64,000 nt of DNA from Closterium sp. NIES-65. Lineage: Eukaryota > Streptophyta > Zygnematophyceae > Desmidiales > Closteriaceae. Positions within the stretch are counted from its first letter, which is position 1; each line of letters starts with the position of its first letter. Location: positions 3,735,001 through 3,799,000 of the forward strand of contig CANXME010000213.1 in NCBI GenBank assembly GCA_948144175.1. Direction: 5' to 3'. Below the pieces are notes generated by a model. That model had not been told where the DNA came from and ran no database searches. It was given only the letters and a program-made list of their open reading frames with translations. Of this stretch, positions 24,322 to 35,372 are shown piece after piece. The position numbers and the translations under genes were made by a program.

Positions 24322-24430
24322 TGTCAAGAATGAAAGTGTTGGTTCATTGATGTGGGTTGGGGTACAAATAACAAACCCTTACATCTGTACCCCCTAAGAC
24401 AAACCTCACCACAGGCTACAACATTTGACA
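24322..24430 (-). repeat. 3' LTR of copia element D
   Basis: 109 bp. In element orientation it runs TGTCAAATGTTG ... CATTCTTGACA. Shares GTAGTG.GGT, GGGGTACA and the TTCTT(A/G)ACA end with the LTR of element B, so B and D are related subfamilies. Confidence 0.92.
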
Positions 24431-26829
24431 CACCCCCATAGCCTAAGTGAGGGGTGTCAAGCAAAACCAAAAGTGTACGGTCACAAGACCAGTCACAAAG
24501 AAACAAAGCTCAGGGTGGATCCCAACGTCACCACACACTCTGAGCACAAGCAACAGGGGCCACAAGGCCAGTTCGAGAGTTCACAAGTGTGTACAGCAAG
24601 AGTACAAGCAAAGCAAACTGTAGACTCAAGCCTATACACGACTAGAAACTGTGTCAACAAGGCCTAATTGCACACAACACCTCTGGTGGTCACAAGGCGG
24701 AAGCGCATTGGTGAAGATGTCTGCAGTGTTGGCCTTGGACTCAACAAACTCGAAGCGAGCCTGTCCACGTCTCTGCAACTCTTGCAGAAGAAAGTACCTG
24801 ACGTTAATGTGCTTCACTCTGCTCATTAGTCGCGGCTCTCAACTAAGGAGAATCGACGCCTTGTTGTCAGTGAACAAGGTCGGTGTAGAGCTCGGCCGCT
24901 CACAAAGGTCGGCGAGCAAGAAGGTCAACCAACGCAGCTCCTGTGCTGCCATGGCACCAGCGTAGATCTCAGCCTCAGTTGTACAGGCCGAGACCGAAGA
25001 GGAGCGCGTGGACCGCCACGAAAGAGCTCAAGAACCCAAGCTAAAACAATACCCCTGAGTAGACCTATGAGTCTCAGCGTCGTCAGCGTAAGAAGAGTCA
25101 CAGTGACCAGTAAGTACGACAGGCTGCTGCCCTCCAAGAACAAGCCCCACGCCAGATGTCGTCGCTAGGTACTTCGCCACCCTCACAGCTGCCGTCCTGT
25201 GAACAGGATGGTGTCTCCCTGGCGCAACAAAGCGAGCAAGGATGCTGAGAGGGAAGGCGAGGTCCGAGCGAGTGCAAGTAATCAGTACATGAGGTAGCCC
25301 ACCAGCTCTGCGTAGGGACCACTAGACTCAAACGGCTTGTCAAGAAAGGGTCCAGTAAGTCTGTGGTCAACAGCAAGAGGTGTGCGTTGTACTGTGGAGT
25401 GCTGAAGCTCGAACCGCTGAAGGACCTGCTGCACCATGTGTGACTGTGAGAGTGTAATGGTGCGAGCAGCTCTGTCCTTGGTGATCTGCAGGCCAAGGTA
25501 GTGGCACAACTCACCAAGGTCAGTGCACGTGTGTCTCTTCTGCAGTTCGGACTTCACGTCTGCCAAGGCAACACTGTCAGCAGTGGCGAAAACCAGGTCG
25601 TTGACGTAGACCAGAACAAAGAACGGTGTGGAGCCACAACAAACGAACAGCGACGGGTCGGCAGAAGACGGCTGGAAACCAAGGTCAGAGAGGGTAGAAT
25701 GAAGGGTGTCGTGCCACTCACGAGGAGCCTAACGAAGACCGTAGACAGGTCGCCTCAGCCTCCACTGGGTCCCAGGAGGGAAAGTGTCAGTGAAGGCAGA
25801 GGGACGACGCAGCTAGACCTCCTCGTGTAAGCTACCCTGAAGGAAAGCAGTGGAGAAGTCGAGATAGTTTAACTCGTAGTCACTCTGTGCTGCTACGTGC
25901 AGTAACACCCGAAGAGTGGTCATCTTCGGGGTAGGCACAAAGGTCTGAAAGAAGTCAACTCCCTCGCGGTGACTGAAACCTATAGTCACGTATCGCGCCT
26001 TGAAGACCGGAGGAGATCCCGGTGGCCGCTTCACCCTGTAGATCCACATGCCATCAACTACGTTCGCCCCAGGGGGGGAACCTCGTCGACGTAGGTGCAT
26101 GTGGATCTGTAGGAAGCCATCTCTGCGTCCATGGCAGCTCTCCACTGAGAGGCCCAAGGCCCTGACACTGCCTCAGCGTAAGTGCGAGGAGTCGGTATAC
26201 AAGGGCGTCGGGGTCTCCCTCAGAGGCGAGCAGCATGGCACAGAGATGTGGGGAAGCGGCTGCCAGGAACTCTAGCTCAAACTGCCTGTTCTCTAGGGCG
26301 TCACAGCCAAGGGTAGACTCACCTCCGACGGCTAGAGGACTGGTAGGAGGAGCAGCCACAAGACCGATGGCGTAGTCAAGGTGGCGAGTGGGGGCAAACT
26401 CAGTGACTGCGGCAGTAAGCGCGGAGACAGAGGAGACAGAGGAACGAGGGTCGGTAATAAGAGAGGCGAGAACACGAGAGAGAACAGGACGGTATGTGCG
26501 GTAGTAGTCAGTGACAGGAGTAGAGAGAGAAGCAATGAAGGCCGACTCAGGAGGAGACGGAAGGAGAGACGGAGACGAACGAGGCGGACTAGAACGAAAG
26601 AGGGCAGTACGAAGGTCAGTAACAAGAATAGGAGACGAGGGACGAGCACGAGGGGAGCAACGAGAGGCCCAAGTCTGAGGAGGAGGGGACAACGGAGGCT
26701 GAGAACGAGGGAAAACAACTGGGGAGGGGTCAGGAGGAGGAAGAGGAGGATCCGAGACGGGAGGAGAGGGGGAGGAGGAAGGTGAGCGGGAGGGGAGACC
26801 GAGGGCCCAAAGACCGGTGACAGGAGGAG

Positions 26830-26881
26830 GAGGCGGCGGCTGCTGCTGCTACTGCTACGGCGGTTGCTGCTACTGCTGCGG

Positions 26882-26915
<34 letters not shown>

Positions 26916-27050
26916 AGCTCCAGCTGCTGCGCCTCCTGCTGCTGCGGCGGCTCCAGCTGCGGCTGCTGCTGCTGCTGCTCCTCCAGCCGCTGCAACTCTC
27001 TCTCCTCTCTCTCCAACTCCAGCTGCTTCTCACGGGCACGGCGAACACGA
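26830..27050 (-). repeat. CAG/CTG-rich tract encoding a Gln/Glu/Leu-rich linker in element D
   Basis: CAG/CTG-type trinucleotides on the minus strand give a QLELERE...EEQQQQQ composition between the integrase and reverse transcriptase parts. Elements A and B have Gly/Ala-rich repeats at this place instead. Confidence 0.75.
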
Positions 27051-30000
27051 TTCTAGTGTCGGGTCGGGTAGCGGTGGGGGGGAGGAGTAGTGTCGGGGGC
27101 TGCGGAAGCCCCGGGACCGCCCTCCAAAGCACCTAGTGCACCACCCTCAGAGTCAGCACCACCAACAGCAACACGACTAGGCTCACCAGGACCCGAAGAG
27201 GGTGCACCCGCACCCCCAGACGTAGCACCCCCAAAGTCAGCAGGACCAACACCAGCTCCCGGAAGACAAGAGTCTCCTGCAACCACGGGCTCAGCTCCAA
27301 CTCCAGCACCCCCAGAGCTAGCACCTGTAGGGCCCTCTCCACGAGCACCGGCTCCCCCAGGTTCTGCAGCAGGCTGCGAGGAGGGCTGCGGGGAAGGAGG
27401 CTGCACCTGAGGGGCTACCAAGGGGGGAGGGGTAGCGTGGGACACACCTGACGGGGCGGGACCAGGGGGGGGAGGCTATACTGGGGGAGCAGGAGGGGGA
27501 GCGGAAGTCAGGAAGAGAGGGGGAGGAGGAACCGGGAGATCTTGAATGGGGTACTTGACGTAGTAGGGGGTGGACTCCTCGAAACGGACTTCACGGGAGT
27601 CAAAGAACCGGTGAGAGGGAGGGTGGTAAAAGGTGAAGTCAGAGGAGTTCTCAGGGAAACCAAGGAAGACACAGGGAATGGCGCAAGGTGAGAGCTTGTC
27701 CGCAAAAGTGTCGCGGACAAGAGCCCAACAACCCCAGAAACGAAACCTCGACGCAACACCAGGGGACCCGGTCCAAAGACTGGTCGGTGAAGCCTCTAGC
27801 CGAGTGACGCGTGGCCAGAGGTTCAGCTGGTGAGCGGCGTACCTAACCGCGTAGGGCCTCAGAAAATGGGTGGCACGGGCGTGAGTCAAGGAGGTGCGGG
27901 CGATCTCCATGACCAAGCCTATGTGGCGCTCAGGTAAGCAACCACCTGATCAACGTAGAAGTCACCTCAGACTTCTTCGCCAGGGGGAACACTGTGGTGT
28001 AGCGGGAGTAGTCGTCAACGACCACAAAAAAGAAACGCTCGCACTCAAGGCCAAGCAAGGGGCAGGGCCCCAGACGTCCAAGTGGAGCGTCTCAAAAGGC
28101 TCGGTGGCCGGACGAATGGAGGAGGAGTGAGGGGTGGCGCGCAGCCAACCCTCGACGCATGGACCACACGGCGGTGCAAGCGAAGGCGGTAGCGACGCCA
28201 AGACACGCGGGAGGCCTAAGACAAGACGCTAACGAGACATAGTGCGCAGACGAGGGAGGGACGGGTGCCCCATCCGGTGGTGCCACGGAACGGTGAGGTG
28301 TGCAAGCGACCGGCAGGAGCACGACGTAGCAACTGGACCAGACACGGGAACCTAACCAGACACAGCTACCTGGGGGGACGCAGCAACCTGGTGAGACGCA
28401 GGGACCACACTGGGGGAAGTGACTGGGGCCGGGGGCAGGAGTCGCTGCTGCTGCTGCTGCCGCCGCTGCTGCTGCTACTGCTGCTGCTGCTGCCCACCAG
28501 GGCCAGTGTGAAGTGTGTAGGGACCAGAGCCCAGCTCGGCAGTAAAGGTGGCAAGAGGCGAGTAAGTGTCGCCGTCAATACAAACCGCCGTCTCACCAGA
28601 GGGCTCAATCCACACACCCACGTGCTGACTCACAAGAGGCCTCACGCCCACCAAGTTCCTCGAGAATGACGGGACGTGGAAGCCAGTCAGAGTTTTAGCA
28701 GGGCAAGGAAGAGTAGTAGTGTAGCAAGCAGTGACTGGTCCCGAGGTGGGATCAGCCACGGCCACAGAGACTGGCGTAGGAAGTGGAGTAAGTGTCGTGT
28801 AGTCGTAAAAGAAGCGGTGCGAAGCCCCAGAGTGCGGAGTGAAAGACAGCAAAGCGTCCTCCGAAGTAGCGCTTGGACTAGTGTCTACACAAGTGCCTAC
28901 ACTAGCAACAGGCAACTCAGCAAGACTAGCACCTAAGCTAACAACACTCGAGTAAACAGAGTCAGAAGCACTAGAGTCAACAACAGCATACATAGCATGA
29001 GGAGTTCCTAAAAGATCAAGCAACTGAGAAGCAGACATGCCCCAAAGAGTGGAGCCGTACGTCTGAACAAGAGGTAACAAGTCCGGGGCAAGGCCGCGAA
29101 CGCCGAAGGTCAAGCGAACCGTGTCAGTGAGCTAAGCAAAGCACTGACTAGGAGGGTGGGTGTGGCCACAAGGCTGGCCTCGGCAAGCACCTGTCAAAAC
29201 CTGATAGGTGCACGAAGGGTGGACAACACCTCGCTGGGGCGGACGCTGTCCCGGCCCCGAAACCTACTGCTGCCGCTGCTGCAAGGGGAGGGGTTGCTAC
29301 TGCTGCTACTGCCGCTGGGCCAGGTACCACGCCGCTGCTCCACCCACCGCGGCTGGCAGACCAGGAGGAGGCTGACGAGTCCGGGTGTCGCCTCCACCAG
29401 CTGCAGTAGGGGAGTCACTGGCCGCTGCACGAGACGCCTCTCCAGGCCTTGCGCTCCCGCCGCCACCGGTCGGCACGCCACCCCCACCACCTCCGCCGCC
29501 AACGCCGCCACCGCCACCGCCGTCTGCACCCTGACCACCCCTCCTGCCACCCCTACCTCGAGACCGCGACGTAGTCGTAATAGCAGCTGCGGTCACGTCA
29601 GTAGTGGTAGTGGCTAGCGAGGCAGTAAAAGTGGGCAGCTGAGGGATAGTGCACCCGTGAAACAGTGGAGGGGGCACATCACCAGAGGCGGAGGCTACTG
29701 AGCGGAGGTTGCTCTCGACGTCCTTGAGCGCAGACTCCAGGACCTCGATAGTGAGCTCACTAGGATGCTTCAGAAGAAGCGTGTCATGAACCGAGGCAAG
29801 GCGGTCAGGGAGGCTAGTGGCAATGAAGTAGATAGTAATCGCCATAGGAGGGGGAAGCAGTGCTAGCTGTGCGTCAGTGCAAGCAGCGCGGTAACTAGAA
29901 TCGAGCGAGCGGAGGTGAGCAATCAAGTCAGCAGAGTGCTCAAACGAGGCGAGGTCAGGGAACAAGAACGGTAGGGAGGCGGCCAAGAGAGCTAGTGGTG

Positions 30001-30519
30001 GGAGTATCGTAGCGGCCCTTGATTGCAGTCAGGAACTCACTAGTAGTGCGAACCTGAGTGAAGTGGGCCTCCTCAGACTCAGGGAGGAGGCTGCTAAGAG
30101 TGATGCAGGCCGCAGCGTCACGCGACTTCCACGCCGTCAGGTCAGCACGCTGGCGGGTAAAGCGGTCTCTGGCGGCGTCGTCAGGGGCAGGGCCTAAACG
30201 CGTAGGGTCGTCGGGCGCAGGAAGGTCACCAGTACCGTTTGCCCATTGGGACTCGCCCGCCTGGACCTGACTCTCTAAAAGGCGACGTGCGCGTAGGAGC
30301 CAAACCGGAAACTCGAGCGGTCTACCGTCATCGTCAAAACGAAGAACCCTAGGGGTCGCCATAGCAAAAATAAAGAGGTGGGAAGTGCTGCTGCTGAAAC
30401 CCTAATCAGTGAGAGCGACTCAGTAGGGCGCTACGGGACATAGGGTAGGGCGCTACGGGACACAGGGTAGGGTGCTACGGGACACAGAGTAAGGCGCAAC
30501 ACTGCTAGACTAGGAGGGC

Positions 30520-31020
30520 GCAGCGCCATGGGCAGGGGTAGCGCGACGCGACGCAGCGGGACAAGACGGGCAGCGCGACGCGACGCGACAAGACGGGACG
30601 GACTGCGCGATGCGGACGGGCAGCGCGACGCGACGCGAAGGGACGGGACGGACTGCGCGACGCGGACGGACGGGACGGGACGGACGGCGCGACGCGGATG
30701 GACGGGACGGGACTGAAAGCGCGACGCGGTCGGGCAGCATGACGCGGACGGACGGGACGGGACGGACGGCGCGACGCGGACGGACAGCGCGACGCGACGG
30801 GACAGTTGGAGCGACGTAACGGCAGGCGCAGCGGGCGCTAGGGCACGAGAGCGACGTAACGGCAGGCGCAGCGGGCGCTGGGGCACGAGAGCGACGTAAC
30901 GGCAGGCGCAGCGAGCGCTGGGGCACGAGAGCGACGTAACGGCAGGCGCAGCGGGCGCTAGGGCACGAGAGCGACGTAACGGCAGGCGCGATAGGCGCTA
31001 GGGGACAGTACGAGCGTAAC
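30520..31020 (-). repeat. Leader minisatellites of element D
   Basis: Two kinds: GACGGGACGGAC-like short units (about 30,540-30,800), then about five units of 38-39 bp containing GAGCGACGTAACGGCAGGCG (about 30,800-31,000). They occupy the same place as the leader repeats of element B but have a different sequence. Confidence 0.8.
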
Positions 31021-31107
31021 GGGCACTAGGGTACGGGACAGGCTCGCGCGCTACGGACGTGAACGAGAGAAACGGGATCCCACAAGATCCTAACCTAGGT
31101 GATACCA

Positions 31108-31216
31108 TGTCAAGAATGAAAGTGTTGGTTCATTGATGTGGGTTGGGGTACATATAACAAACCCTGACATCTGTACCCCCTAAGACAAACCTCACTACAG
31201 GCTACAACATTTGACA
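31108..31216 (-). repeat. 5' LTR of copia element D
   Basis: 109 bp, TG...CA termini, three differences from the left LTR. Confidence 0.92.
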
Positions 31217-32010
31217 GTGCGTCCTCTTTTATCATAGCAATTTCTTTCATGCCATGTTGCTGCCTGGTCACTCTCCATCAATTCTTGCAACATAAGTATC
31301 CATGGCTGAAGGGTGTAGCATTTCGCTCTTTGTGAACCTTGGACAAGAACGAAACCGGCCTCTCCCAATCTCAGCGCATCTCCTGTGCCCACTTGCTGGG
31401 GTGTCAGGCGGGACACCAAGACGGCTTAGAAATCCAAGAAAACCACCATCACTCCCGATCTTAGTTCTTCTTGCGTTTCCCAACTTGCCTCAAGTTGATG
31501 TGCTTTTCTGTGTGTGCTTCTTTAGGGTTACGTCTTCACGCGTTCCACGTTTGAGATCGATCGCCACCAGGAGTTAATAGTACTGCTAGGTGCGTAGTTT
31601 GCTGTGGTTGTGTCAGGTACGCCGTTCTGCGTCTTTTTTAAAGATTTCTTGTCCTCTTTTTCTTCGATCTGGAAATATTTCGATCTGCCTGTTTCGTCCA
31701 CACTCTTCCCGTTTCTTGTGTCCGACGACGTTGTTGGTGTTTTTAGCCCACTTTGACTAACTGTTTCCCAGGGCTTAGTGTCCACAACCCCTGACTCGCA
31801 TCTTGTTTTCGCTGTTCCGGAAACTCACTACCTATTTGATACGCCTCCCTGTCTCGCTTCGATCACCAGGTTTCAGTTTCTTCCTGCAGCGAACGTTCAT
31901 TCTCGTTCCCGTCTGCACGCTTTGTCGTCAGGGTAGTAGACAGTGGGTGTTTCAGTCCTTACACTTCAGTCGTCTCGCCTCTCCATAGCGTACCCGAGTT
32001 GCGACACGCC
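31217..32010 (+). promoter_or_regulatory. XPO1 upstream region and probable 5' UTR
   Basis: The 794 bases between element D and the XPO1 start. No domain-bearing ORF is present. Pyrimidine-rich blocks such as TTTCTTCTT-like and CTCTTTTTCTTCG (about 31,650-31,700) could mark a transcribed leader, but no core promoter element can be fixed. The XPO1 start codon lies in GCCATGG, a strong context. Confidence 0.4.
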
Positions 32011-33558
32011 ATGGCACACCAGCTACTGGATTTCGCGATTCCGCTAGACATAGCTCTTTTGGATGCGACGATCGCTGCTCTCTACAGCACCGATAATAAA
32101 GAGGAGGTGAACCATCGTCGAGTCGCCTGTCGCCGTTTAGTCCTTCCACGTGTCGGTTTACTCCTCTCAGCGCCGATCTGTACGGCATCGCTCTGCATCG
32201 CTTTGCACCGCCCTGCGTACCGCGTGTCTTCGTATCAGTGAATCTCATATTTCTTTCTCGTATCTGTAAATCTCCGGCTTCATGCATCGCCTTCTGAACC
32301 GTATTTTACTCTCATGTTCCAAAGACTTTCAAAGGTTCGAAGTTGAGGGTTCGGAAGAACAGGATAGGCGAAGATGGATGATGAAGCAATGAGGTTTCAC
32401 GTCCCTGCGCCTGTTCCGATCAACCACCTCCGTGTTTCACAGTGCGGGGAATTGACCACTGGATGTCGGCATTCCAGCTCCCTTCTTTCTCGCGTTAAAC
32501 CTCGCCCTCTGTGTGCGTGCGACTATGTCTCCGCGTGTGCGTTTCTCCGTGTGCCTGTTTCCCCGTGTGCGTGTCTCTCCGTGTGCGTGTCCCCCGGTGT
32601 GTAAATCCGCGTGCATGACAACAGCGTGCGTCGGCAGAGCGGGTGCTGAGGGCCCTACAGGAGCACCCGGACACGTGGACGCGAGTGGTGGCCATTCTGC
32701 AAACCAGCCAGAACGTCAACACCAAGTTCTTCGCCCTTCAGGTGCCTACCGCCACCCCCCTACAGCACAGCCTATCCGAGTGAAGCAGTTCGCCGCCGCT
32801 GCTGGCGACTAGAGAACTAGTCCGTGCGGATTATCATGGTCCGTCCGTTTGTCGCTCTGTCACTTCCCATCGTGTTTACCCTCCGCGCAGTTCTTTCAAT
32901 CCGTCGTCTCCCTGGAACGTTCCGTTGTTCATCATCGATCCAGGTCTCTGCGAGTAAAGCGGACGAATAGCCTCAGCGACAATACTGCTCCGTCTTCCTC
33001 CCTTTCCCCTGTCCCCTCCTTTCCCTTTTCGCCCAGGTCCTGGAGGGGGTGATTAAGTACCGCTGGAATGCCCTGCCCGCGGAGCAACGAGACGGCATCA
33101 AGAACTACATCTCCGACTTAATCGTCAAGGTGCGCGCATGTCCTGCAACCTCAGCTGCTTTTGAGTCGACTTAAAAACCACCCCCAGTTTTTGAGTGGAA
33201 CGCAATGCAACGAGACGGCATCAAGAACTGCATCTATGACCTGATCGTCAAGGTGCGCTCAGGTTCTGCAACCTTGGCGTCGTCCGGTCCGGAGCATATG
33301 CGTCTCGCAGCTTTACCGGCGTAAGTGCTGGTTGCACCTGCTTCTGTCTCACCCCTGCTTCTGTCCCACCTTCCTCTCAGCACCGCATTGCACCTTGTCG
33401 TTGAACCCTTTTCTTCCAGTTTTGTTCTCCACTCCGCCCTTCGCCCTCAGTCATGCGCGAGGCTTAGGATGCTTGTGGGCTAGGGTTTGTCAGCCCCAGA
33501 GTTTCTTTTCTGTACTGCTCACATGTCCCGTTTGTGACGGCTTGGCGTGGCTGTTGAT

Positions 33559-33595
<37 letters not shown>

Positions 33596-34214
33596 TGTAT
33601 GGGAATGTGTATCAGTTGTCAGCGGATGAGGCATCGTTTCGCAAGGAGCGGCTGTACGTCAACAAGCTCAACATCATTCTCGTGCAGGTGCGTCCGCTCT
33701 CTGCTCTCCACTCTCTGCTCTCTGCTGGCTGCTTGCTGCTGGCTGCTGTACACTGTACGCTGTCTGCTCCTCGCTTTTTGATGCTGGTTGTCTGTTCCGC
33801 TGTTCGTTGTCAGTTGCGGAGTTAACCTGCTTAATCACTGCTACCCGCGCACGTTGCCTTGTCCTCCTCCAATCCTCTCGCTCCTCCGTTTCTGCCTCCT
33901 TGTCTCCGCATCTTTGCTGCGGCGCGTGCTTGCGCTTGCTCCCCCATGCCATCGCATGGTGCGGCCAGGTGTTGAAGCACGAGTGGCCGGCGCGCTGGCC
34001 CAACTTCATTCCGGACCTGGTGGCGGCAGCAAAGAGCAGCGAAACGCTCTGCGAGAACTGCATGGTCATTCTCAAGGTGCGTGGCTCCCCGCCCCTTTCG
34101 CATCCTTCTCTTCCGTTTCTACGCCCTCCCGCTTCGGCTTGTTCTACTCCTTACAGCCCCATGGTTACCTCCAACGTACGAGTCCTGTTGCTGTCTGCGG
34201 ATAAGAATTCTTGT

Positions 34215-34250
<36 letters not shown>

Positions 34251-35330
34251 CGTGTGTGCAGCTGCTGAGCGAGGAGGTGTTTGACTTCTCCCGCGGGGAG
34301 ATGACGCAGCACAAGATCAAGGAGCTCAAGCACTCCCTCAACAGGTCTGCCTGCCCGCGCCTACCTGCCCTCCGACCTGCCCTCCTGCCTGCTCTCTCTT
34401 GCCTGCTCGCTCTTGCCTGCTCGCTCTTGCCTGCTCGCTCTTGCCTGCTCGCTCCTACCTGCCCGCTCCACCCACTACACGTATTCACAGGGATTAGTGT
34501 CACCCACACTCCAACCTGCCCTCGTGCTACCTTGCATTACCATGCGTAACTGACTGCTTATTCCCTCTCTCTTTGCTTCGGTCATCTTACTACCTCCCAT
34601 CCTCCGCCCCCTTCTCTCCTCTCTTTCCCTGCCCCTCTGTCCCACCCCCTGCTTGTGCTCCACCAATCAGCGAGTTCCAGCTGGTGCACGAGCTGTGCCA
34701 GTACGTGTTGGCAGCGTCACAGCGGGCGGAGCTCATCCGGGCCACGCTCGCCACACTGCACGCCTTCCTCTCCTGGATCCCCCTCGGTTACATCTTCGAG
34801 TCCACACTCGTGCGTCCCCTTGCTCACACACCTCTCCTCTCTCTTTTCTATCTCTCCTCCGTGTCTTACCATACGCTATGTTTCTCCGCATCTTTATTTC
34901 AACCCAAGGCTCCTTGTCACATCCTTTCTTCCCTCCCATTCCCTCCCCTCCCCTCCCCTCCCCTCTCCTCCCTTCCCCCCCTCTCCCACTTCCTCCTGAC
35001 CCCAACCCTTTTCATCTCGTTTGTTCGACCCTTCCCCCAACCTCACATCTTTTCTTTCTCTCACCACTCTGTGTGCCGTTCCGATGTGTGGTGGCAGCTG
35101 GAGTCGCTGCTGAAGCTCTTCCCCATGCCTGCCTTCCGCAACCTCTCCCTGCAGTGCCTCACTGAGGTGAGTCACCTAGCTTCACTCCCTCTGCGCCCGT
35201 CTTGCAGCTCTTTCTCTTTACTGCGTTCATCTGTTGGTTCTTTCTTACGTCGCCTGGGTCTCCACATCTTCCAGTCTCAACTGTCTTAAGCCAATGTCCC
35301 TGTGTGTGTGTGCATGCGTGTGTGTGTGTG

Positions 35331-35372
<42 letters not shown>

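Larger units (their letters stand above)
24322..31216 (-). mobile_element. Ty1/copia element D, LTR-bounded, reverse orientation, broken
   Basis: 6,895 bp on the minus strand with 109-bp LTRs. In gene direction: primer-binding site TGGTATCA beside the right LTR (31,107 downward), repeat-rich leader, gag from 30,362 (begins MATPRVLRFDDDG), protease (~28,880), integrase (~27,480-28,320), a linker with Gly/Ala-rich and Gln-rich parts (~26,830-27,440), reverse transcriptase (~25,280-26,160), RNase H (~24,640-25,140), and polypurine tract TATGGGGGTG next to the left LTR. LTRs differ at 3 of 109 sites, so it is about as young as element B. It is broken at roughly eight or more places. No convincing 5-bp target duplication was found (ATGCC against GTGCG). 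Confidence 0.9.
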
